Below, piece after piece: positions 24,013 to 32,105 of a DNA stretch of 64,000 nucleotides (position 1 is its first letter; the number at the start of each line of letters is the position of its first letter). The notes under the pieces are model-generated. The model had not been told where the DNA came from. It did no database searches and saw only the letters and a list, made by a program, of their open reading frames with translations. This DNA is from Marsupella aquatica (lineage: Eukaryota > Marchantiophyta), in assembly GCA_973895155.1 (NCBI GenBank), contig OZ316895.1, positions 14,198,001-14,262,000 of the forward strand, read 5' to 3'. The position numbers were made by a program, and so were the translations under genes.

Positions 24013-27000
24013 CTAATCCAAAGGGACCGCTTCCCCTTCCTCGGTTCCGGAAGTCCCTGTCGTCAATTCTGGAATAATTGTGGCATCGTCAACCACGCTA
24101 TCCTCTTCGGCCTGAGGAATGTCTTCCTCACTCTCCTCATCCATCTCCCCCTGTCCGTCTTCCTCTTCAATGTTATCTGCAAGGTTAAGAATCCTCCCTT
24201 TCAACACACTGCTTTGTCGCTCGTCAATCTCAATGGCAACGCAATGTCTCCCCATGGCCAAGGAGGAGGTTGTCCCAGTCCCTGATCCTGAACAAATATC
24301 CAAAACCCAGTCTCCAACCTGACTAAAATGACTCACTTCCCAATCTAACAATGCACGTGGTTTCTGATAAACATTCACTGCCTTGTTATCCCCGTTGTGT
24401 TTCAGCTTCTTAGTCACAGCTGCGCATACAACCACATTGTTCCTTGATTCATTTGTGTCAAAATTGAAGTGCTCCAATGACCGTTTACCATCCTGGCTGT
24501 GAAAGCCAATTGTAAAGCACTCAAAGTTGCTGTTCAATCTTGGTCCACCAGCATTCTTCACATTATCCTTAACCCTGAAAAGTCACAAAAAGTCAAGGAG
24601 TTATTTAAACTGAGAAACATGGTTCATGAAATCATGAATAACTAATAGTTGTTTTTTTCAAAAACAAATATTTCTTACCACACACAATTCTGGAACCCTC
24701 CATTACACTCCGCTTTCAAAATGGTCTTGATGGCCTCATATTGGTCAAGGCTGTGGTGAATGATAATACGCCACAACTTTGCAGTAGTAGCCACCTTGAA
24801 CGATTGGACCATTTTTGTGATCTCCTCAGTTCCCCATCCAATAGTGTCTTCATGAAGACATCCAGGCAATGCAAACCCGTAGGGAATATCCACTAAAGCT
24901 AATGTGTAAGCCCGACCCGGAACCACCTCATGTAATCGCTGAGCATCATGAGTAAAAATATCATAGTGCACATCACCAAACTCTGGATGCTCAAACGAAT
25001 TTGGATGAAGTTCCCCCTCTTGGGTTTGCCGACTAGAAGTCTTCATGGATAGCCAATTTTGGGCTTGCACAATATGCGCATTGAATTTGTCCGGGAATGA
25101 CTTGAGATCTTTGCCTTCCTCATCTCCCTTCTTTTTCCGGGAGGTGGTATCTTTCTACAAAAAGGAACTGTAGAATTAGAAACAAGGATTCCAAATATTA
25201 AATGAATTCAAACAATCATTCGAAGAAAGGTGACAGAATCTTACCCATGTCTGGAAAACAGGTACAAAATTCTTAAGCACATTGTCTGTGCAATGCTCAG
25301 GGTACTTGGTTTTACAACCTGACCAACTCTCCTCGTGTAGACACGTGAGGAAGGCCTTCTGCACCTGCATCTGAAATTTGTGTCGAGTAAATTCGTGACC
25401 CATTTCCTGTAAAGAGAGTTCTTTAGTAAGAACTCTCTGTAACACTGGGCAAATCATATCAGGATCTTTCAAGGCCTGCATGTGTCTCCACTCTGTTAAT
25501 TTCATGTCCTCATAAGGCAATTTGGCATCTCCAGACTTAGAGACTTTCTTCTTGCCTTTGTCTCCATTTTGACCTTTGATCTCACACATCTCCCACTTGT
25601 CACAAATCTGCCTCATAAATGACCACACAGGATCTTGTCGGAATGCCAACTGAAATAGGTTATCATTGGCATTAAGAACCTCAGCATCCTTTCGTACACC
25701 CCAATCCTTGAGATTGATTTCAGTAGCACACTCTTTCTTGAAATCCTGGTTGGACGACAATCCATTCTTAACAAATCTCATGTGAATATAATTTACTCTC
25801 TGGATTGTCGTCATCTGTTGTCGAAATTCAGAATCAATATTGTGACTCCACGCAAGGTTTCTTGCCTCTTGCACACTCAATCCCGCAAATATCCAAGATT
25901 GCACTCTCCGAAATGCCTTGTTGTTAGGGAACTGAAGAGCAAGGTCTGCTTTGGCACAGGCTGAATGGTTGCCCCCAATCACATAATAATGGTAATCAGC
26001 TTTCCTTGAAAAATCAAAGTCTTGCCTAGTAGCACACTCCTTCGGATCCACCAAGAGGACAAACGGAGCTGCAAGTGGACTGGCACCTACAGTCTTCATC
26101 CGCAAGGTCAATTGGGTCAAGAAATATGGTTGGATGTGTCGGACCTGGTAAATGGGCAAGCCCACAGCCTTCTCTCTCACTGGAGGGTAAAGTTGACCAA
26201 TGTCAACGGTCACGGTCTCCTCTTGAACACCACATCTTCCCAGAATCTCCTCCTGGTACAATACCCGTGCATCCATTGACATTGATTGAGCCTTTTGCTC
26301 CAAATGCGTTGGAATTTTCTCCAAAGTCTTCTTTTTTGACTTTGTAGCACTGGGCTCGGTAGGCTCAGGAGTCATAGCAGGTCGCTTCTTTGAAGAAATG
26401 TGAGTTCCAGTCGTACCTTGTGCCGACCCACCAGTCAAAGCCGTTCCCTGGGATGATCTGCCAACTTGAGATCCCCCTCCAGATGCTGTTGCTTCCCGGG
26501 AGGTTGTAGGCGCTACCACGGTCAAAATATCATCGGGTAAAATGCTAGGCCTCGATCCAGAAGGAACATCGGAAGCCCCAGATTTGGGTGGACGACTTAC
26601 TCCCTTCTCTGCCGACCTTTTCCGGAGAATCTCTCTTGATTTTCGGATTGCACTCTTTAAAGTGCTAGCGTGAAATTCAAACACAAAACCGGAAATCTTT
26701 CCCGCGACGTCGTGGTAACGTTCCTCACTCGAAAGAGACTTGACAGTCTCAATGATGCTATCGATGTCCTCATCGAGATAGCAGGTGGCAGCCGTTCCAG
26801 AAAACCTCTCCACATCCACGACAATCAAAGTTGATGTTTCCTTCGTTGTGATCAACATGTTCACAACTTCGTCGCCCCATCGAAATACATCGATGCGGCC
26901 GTAATTTACCCACCCTAATGCCCCCGATGGAAGCCCCTCAAATACACACAGCATTAGGAAGGGCTTCTTCCATGTTTCCGTCCCTAAGGAAATCGTCCAG

Positions 27001-27074
27001 GATGAGTTGTGGAAGTCCGTCAAAGGATGGCGCGAAAAGATGTCATCCACCAGCTCTTCCTGCGACATTGTCAT
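24013..27074 (-). CDS. ParB-like domain fused to amino-DNA methyltransferase, copy 2, three exons
   Basis: Exons on the minus strand are 27074-25245, 25154-24679 and 24574-24013 (introns 25155-25244 and 24575-24678), giving 955 residues with no internal stop. The ParB/Srx-like region includes VIGGNHSACAKADL (365-378) and the helix LSVQEARNLAWSHN. The methyltransferase has motif IV DIPYGF at 699-704, a tryptophan-lysine strand joined by the second splice (CVWVKDN), QKPRALLDWEVSHF and motif I DICSGSGTGTT from 861. About 15 residues differ from copy 1, mostly through transitions (for example Arg to Trp, Arg to His). In phage and bacterial proteins a ParB-like domain is often fused to this methyltransferase class, so an ancient bacterial or phage origin is plausible. 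The introns show it is now a eukaryotic gene. Confidence 0.88.
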
Positions 27075-27933
27075 GTTTTTGCCTGATCTTCAAACCTGAG
27101 AACATACCACAAAATCAGTCCACTTCAACCCCAACCTGCGAGACAAAGTGCCACAGAACCAAGGAATGTGCCAACAAATGGCTACTAAAACCGTGTCCTT
27201 ACGGATCTAACAACGCTCTCGGCCACCCCAGGACTCCTATCATGAATTCATGAAGGGAGTCTCCCTCTCGCTCCGACCTTCATGAATTCATGAAGGGAGT
27301 CTCCCTCTCGCTCCGACCTTCATGAATTCATGAAGGGAGTCTCCCTCTCGCTCCGACCTTCATGAATTCATGAAGGGAGTCTCCTCTCTCTTTGCTTGTA
27401 CACCTCGGTGATGCAGAAGGGTATTTAAAATAGGGTTTGGAGGGGGGTGACGTGAAGAAATCACCCAGGGCCTAAATTACTACCTAAAACAGGGTCGAAA
27501 TGAAGTGCGACCGAGACAACTCGCGACACGTCGCCGATGAGTGCTGAAAATGGCACGAAATTGGATAGCGAGATTGTTTTTCACTCTTTTACAAAGGAAA
27601 TCCAAATGACATTGAGTGAAAATGAATGGGCTGCCCCGTGTTCCTTGGTTATACATACTAATCACGGATCAGGCGCGACTTAGTAAAATTAACCCAGAAT
27701 CATGATAAATCAATGTTTTTGGGCCAATTATTCATGAATATTTCGGGGTATTAACGGGAAAAAGCTTGCAAATTTCATGAATATTTGATATTTTTGAAGT
27801 TAAAAAGTCCCAACAATCCGTGAAAAACTATAAATAGGCTCGTTTATTCATGACTCTTGGTCATTATTTTGAGAACATTTGTTAGATTTTACTGATTTTC
27901 TGAGTTTCCTGTCAATTTGCACTAGTTTTTCCA
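27075..27933. promoter_or_regulatory. Divergent promoter region of transposon copy 2
   Basis: 859 bp between the two start codons. TATAAATAG at 27829-27837 lies 97 bp before the transposase ATG. The opposite promoter has TTTAAAATA at about 27423-27431. TTCATGA half-sites surround the transposase TATA box (for example 27729 and 27774), so a protein that binds the motif could act on both promoters. This regulatory idea is inference. Confidence 0.6.
27240..27385. repeat. Tandem 40-bp repeat with 16-bp palindrome, 4 units
   Basis: Palindromes TTCATGAATTCATGAA occur at 27279-27294, 27319-27334 and 27359-27374, with a 15-base version at 27240-27254, spaced 40 bp. Copy 1 has three. The array is the only length difference I find between the shared parts of the two copies. 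Confidence 0.92.
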
Positions 27934-30300
27934 ATGGCGGCGTGTTACGAATCAGATGATTATTCAGATGGAGTTTCTGATGATGTTTCATTGCCGGATG
28001 GCCCTTGCACAGTGGTTGGCCCAGATATCCCTGGAATAACTACTGTTTTAGATATGCCATCCCCCACCCCTATGAGCAAGTTAAAACGTAGTCCTTTACG
28101 ACTTGCAATTAGTGGGAAGAAATCATTGGTCGGTGGTAAAGAGAGGTCAGGGAGCTCCTCTGACTCCTTGGAGAGTATTGGTCCCCCTGGACGTCAAGTT
28201 GTATCTCCTTTGTCACCAACAAAGGACAAATTGGGGAGTAATCTGGAAGGTTCAATGCCTATTTGGATGTCTGGGAAACGGTCTCATGAATTCATGAAGA
28301 CTGGATTTGGAAAGACGAAGAAGGCACTAAGTGGGGAAAATGACAGAGATTTTTGCAATCTGCAAAGTGTTCAGCGGCTGAAGCAAATGCCAAAAAGTAA
28401 AACCTTTGGTAAGCCAACGTCGGAAACATTTCACAGGGGGATGAGGGAAGAAACTAGACGACCAGTGTTATTGAAAAGTATTCCAGAAAAGAATTCTAAT
28501 GTGCGTTCCTCAGTTTTACCTAGGAGTCATGGTGTTGGGGCAGGGAGCGGATCAAGTCACGGAAACTCAAACAGGGAAACCAACCTGGTGGAGAGGGACC
28601 CTAGGAAAATATTGAAAGGGTCCCTACACGGTAATGGAGGGATTTCTGAAATACGCCCAGGTATTCCAAGGGTGCATAGAGTGAAGGAAGAGCCTCCATC
28701 TCCGAAGGCTGCAGGTCTGGAATCTAGGCATGTTCAGAAGCAAATGTTGGTGACCATTTCATCATCGAATGAAAGCGAGTCTTCGGAGAGTGGGGAGGAT
28801 GATGATGTTCCGGTGGCATCTAGTCGTTACAAACGTACGAGCAACGCCACTTTGTGTGAAACAAAGTTGAAAGAGGAGGATATCAAGAAAACAAATAGTA
28901 AGTACTGTTGTCAGAGTCATTGTCTCCTAAGTCTATCTCCAAAAGAAATTCGTGAGGCCCGTTCTAAATTTTTGAGGCAGAAATCTCAGGATCGATCTTT
29001 ATCTTTGCAGTGGCTTATAAAGCGAGACGGAAATGAAGGAGGGAGGCAGACTATATCTTACACGTTTGGTCAAAAGATTATTTGTCGGAAAGCTTTCAAG
29101 CTTATATTTTGCGTTGGCAATCATAGATTAAATAGAATTTTGAAATTAGACAACCAAGACTTAGGATATTCTAAACCAGTTGGACGCCCTCCATCTGTTA
29201 AAAGATTAGTCTTGGTCAGTTGGCTTAGGTCGTTTTTTGAGACACGCGTGGAAACATTGCCAAATAAAGAAGTTTCACATTTACCGGATAATTATTCAAA
29301 GCTGGAGGTATGGAAGATCTACGACTCCAACTATGCCAAGATTGATGAATCTTCAAAAATATCCTATCGACAATTCTTGAAAGTTTGGGTTCAAGAATTT
29401 GGTCATGTGAAGATTCCTCCAGTCAATCGATTCAGTGCTTGCGCGGATTGCGAGGAGTTCAAATCAATTCGGGACAAAGCTGTCTCGGACACCGAAAAGA
29501 GTAAGTTGCTTACAAGTTTGACAAGTTTTTGTTTCAAGAATATGGCTTAACACATGATTTCTAATTTTTTTTGAAGAAACTAACAAGTTGTTTTTCCAGG
29601 GCGAGGGGAAATTATGTTACAAAAACATAGAGACCAACAATCCAAAGAACGTGAGAAACTCGCGAAGCATCGTAAGAAATGTTTTTCAAATTCTGATAAA
29701 TATTTGGGAGTTGTCATTGATGGGATGGATCAGAAGAAGACAAGGTTGCCTCATTGGCCGCGGCCCCCAAAATCGGTGGACGAAACATGTTTGATCCAAA
29801 TGCACATTGTCGGATGCCTGGTTTTCAATGGTGCACTATTTTCAAGAGTGTTTCTTAATTATCCTGTATTGCATAATGATGGAAACTTGACAGTCACAAT
29901 CCTGCAAAGGGTGTTTCACGAATGGGAAGAAAAGCCTGGTGGCTTGCCGCCTGTTCTCTATCTTCAACTTGATAATACCAGTAGAGAAAATAAAAATAAT
30001 TTACTCTTTGCCTATCTTCATATGTTGATTCGAAGAAAGGTTTTTTGGAAAATCAAACTAGGATTCTTGTTGGTTGGACACACACACGACCAAATAGATC
30101 AAATGTTCAGTCAATTTTCTAAACGACTAGCAAGGTTTAAGGCATTCACATACGAAAGCCTATGTGATATTATTTGTGAATCATATCAACCCCAACCAAA
30201 TATCGCTCTTTTAAAGGAAACATATGATTTCCGTCAATATGCCTTCTCAGATCCACCTTTAGTCATTGAAAGGATTCGAAATGTTACCTTCCACCACTAG
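27934..30300 (+). CDS. DUF7869-type transposase-like protein, copy 2, two exons
   Basis: Exons 27934-29500 and 29600-30300 (intron 29501-29599, GTAAGT..CCAG) encode 755 residues ending at TAG 30298-30300. The N-terminal half has an acidic/Ser patch (SSSNESESSESGEDDD) and VKEEPPSP (250-257), which fits the phospho-dependent SUMO motif. Cys 325/326/330 and 503/506 may bind zinc. Exon 2 carries DGMDQ, LDNTSRENKN and VGHTHDQIDQMFS, candidate metal-binding acidic residues of an RNase H-like core. I infer it cuts and joins the element ends. Downstream of the TAG the same frame is open to 31332, so this may be a truncated form of an about 1100-residue protein. It differs from copy 1 at about three residues. 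Confidence 0.85.
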
Positions 30301-31332
30301 TACAAATTTGCATTTGACAAGTTGGAAAATCAAGTTCCAACCCAATGGGGGAAGAAGTTTTCCACGGACTCAACTTGGAAACCTGACGGAGGCGTGAAAT
30401 TTTTGAGGGAAGAGGAGCCAGAAAAGGTGATGGGTTGTGCTCCCGGATTACCCCTTTTCAAAAAGGGGGATAAGAACGTTACAAGGACTCAACCAAATAT
30501 GTCTAGTTCTTCAAGAATGACTTTGAAGGAGATGGATGATTCGTTAAATGAGATTCAAAAGGGAATACTTGCAGTTGAAACTTTATTCTTAGAAGAGGAA
30601 GTGAACTGGTGGAGAATGTTTTTTGAAGAGCAACGGGAATTGAATAAATCTTTGCTCCTTGATCAAAGACCATTGATTTTCCCTTTTCAATGGCCACGCT
30701 CCCAAAGGGAGATTGCTGTTGCTGCTGAAGTTCCCAGAGTCCTTGTCAATGAAGAGGAAATTGAAGAGAGAGTATACGGACCTACCAGAGATATATACGT
30801 GGGTCCTTATCGGAATCAAGGAAAGATAGATGCAGAGAAGGAGAATATGGAAGGAGACTTTTCGGATCTTGAAGTCAACACTTATATTTCTGTTGCTGGA
30901 GAAGAATCGGAAACATTTTGGGTGGCCAAGGTGGAAAGAATTGACCAGCGCGACGAGTTCAACATTCCAAAAATGATTTATGTTTTATGGCATGCTCCAA
31001 AAACCGGGTCAGATCCTTGGAAAGCCAAGTACTTACCAGAAGTCTTAAACTACGAAAAGAAGAAAAGTGGTCGTGGGAAAGGAACTTTGAAACCAATATG
31101 GTTTCACCAAGAGCTTGATTTATCTTCAACGACTGTTTTTGCTTACAACTTCATGTTGACAAAATCTGATACATTGTACAAAAAGATAGTAGATCGAATC
31201 AAAATCCGATTGACTGAATTTTTGGCAGAAGAGAAAGAGCAAGAACAAGAGAATGGATCAACTAGAACCCCGCTAGGAGATAAATCTAGGGATATTTTGT
31301 TTCAAGAATTGAGAACTTCTGGATCTGAGTAA
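30301..31332 (+). CDS. C-terminal part of transposase-like gene beyond in-frame TAG
   Basis: 343 codons are open in the same frame as the upstream exon, separated only by TAG 30298-30300. The beginning (YKFAFDKLENQVPTQWGKKF) reads as a direct continuation of the DUF7869 protein. Further on are an acidic helical part and a segment around 30880-31040 with FWVAKVERID and YVLWHAP, a small beta-rich pattern seen near the C-terminus of related proteins as I recall. The first Met in the frame is at 30322. Expression could need readthrough or its own start, or it may be silent. Open length and amino-acid make-up support real coding origin. Confidence 0.65.
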   Translation, partial: YKFAFDKLENQVPTQWGKKFSTDSTWKPDGGVKFLREEEPEKVMGCAPGLPLFKKGDKNVTRTQPNMSSSSRMTLKEMDDSLNEIQKGILAVETLFLEEEVNWWRMFFEEQRELNKSLLLDQRPLIFPFQWPRSQREIAVAAEVPRVLVNEEEIEERVYGPTRDIYVGPYRNQGKIDAEKENMEGDFSDLEVNTYISVAGEESETFWVAKVERIDQRDEFNIPKMIYVLWHAPKTGSDPWKAKYLPEVLNYEKKKSGRGKGTLKPIWFHQELDLSSTTVFAYNFMLTKSDTLYKKIVDRIKIRLTEFLAEEKEQEQENGSTRTPLGDKSRDILFQELRTSGSE

Positions 31333-31892
31333 TGAAAAGTAGTTATTGTTTGTGACATTACCATTGAAAAACATGGATAACTTGAAAATTTACAAATTTT
31401 CAAAATGCCTTTACCACTTATTCATGAATTCATGGTTAAAGTTTCTTGAGAAATTTGTAGTTTAATATTATCTTAGTGGGTTGTGTTTCAATTCAATTAG
31501 ATGGTGTCATTTCTATTCTCCTTGTCTTCTTTTCACAATAATGTGTATCAGGTTAAGTTGTAGTAATTTATTTTCTGGTTTTTAAATGACAATGGCTTTT
31601 GGAGGTGATTTAGTTGTTGTTTCAAAAGACACCTCGTGTAATTGTGAGACCATTGTAGATAATAGTGTTGTATTTGAGATCATTTATTGGTGGAATGTAA
31701 CTTCAGATGAATTTGGTCATTTTTAGGTGTCAAAACATAGCTAGTTTATGTCATATTTTGTTCGCTCCATATTTTTGCTCTAAAATAGGTGCTAATTTTT
31801 GCACTTTTTTTGACTTTTTCGTTGTTTTTCTGATTTTTTGGCTAGAGTTCCTAAAGTATGGGCTTGTTACTCATCATTTAAGGCTTCTTGTT
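31333..31892 (+). other. 3' end of transposon copy 2 with palindrome and terminal inverted repeat
   Basis: AT-rich 560 bp, probably 3' UTR and terminal region. CATGAATTCATG at 31423-31434 is the 12-bp core of the promoter palindrome. The terminal inverted repeat occupies about 31861-31892. The ORF starting at 31707 spans the border and is partly copia gag, so its first 60 residues are not a gene. Confidence 0.75.
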
Positions 31893-32105
31893 CCCTCACG
31901 GAATAGAGGTAAGGAGAAGGCTCGGTCTAAGTCTAGATCCAGGTCTAGAGAGAAATCTCTAGAAAGGAAACCAATTATATGCTGGAAATGTAACAAGCCT
32001 GGCCACATGAAACGAGACTGTCGAGTCAAGCAAACTCATCAACCATCAGCAAACGCAGCCACTGATGTTGATATGATTGACTTGCTTGATGATGAAATCT
32101 TTTGA
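31893..32105 (+). pseudogene. gag: Copia C gag, 3' part
   Basis: After the duplicated CCCT the gag frame continues with an Arg/Ser-rich run (ARSKSRSRSREKS), a CCHC knuckle (CWKCNKPGHMKRDC) and DMIDLLDDEIF. It stops at TGA 32103-32105, the same site as in A and B. The pol frame continues in phase behind the TGA. Confidence 0.9.

Larger units (their letters stand above)
23692..31892 (+). mobile_element. Complete two-gene DNA transposon, copy 2 (8201 bp)
   Basis: The ends are 15-bp perfect inverted repeats AACAAGAAGCCTTAA (23692-23706 and 31878-31892), extendable to 32 bp with five mismatches. CCCT flanks both sides (23688-23691, 31893-31896). Removing the element and one CCCT restores an uninterrupted copia gag frame across the site, which confirms the borders. 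It carries the ParB-like/methyltransferase gene (minus) and the DUF7869 transposase-like gene (plus), divergently transcribed from a region with palindrome repeats. I do not know a named superfamily with this combination. Confidence 0.95.

Noticed and set aside
26022-26347. Plus-strand frames inside the methyltransferase gene (also 25782-25964, 26918-27253)
   Set aside because: Antisense shadows; the same shadows occur in copy 1 at the mirrored positions.
24013-27074. Bacterial contamination as the source of the methyltransferase
   Set aside because: It has two spliceosomal introns, sits inside inverted repeats with a target duplication in a plant copia element, and is present twice.
27240-27385. 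CRISPR array
   Set aside because: The 40-bp units are pure tandem repeats without variable spacers, in a eukaryotic transposon promoter.
30280-30330. An intron that would remove the TAG at 30298
   Set aside because: No GT donor upstream with an in-frame AG acceptor within a plausible distance; the reading continues directly across the stop.
23660-31910. Alternative 5-bp duplication AATAG (23664-23668 / about 31903-31907) as the transposon border
   Set aside because: It lies outside the inverted repeats, the repeats would not be terminal, and the CCCT model restores the gag frame exactly.
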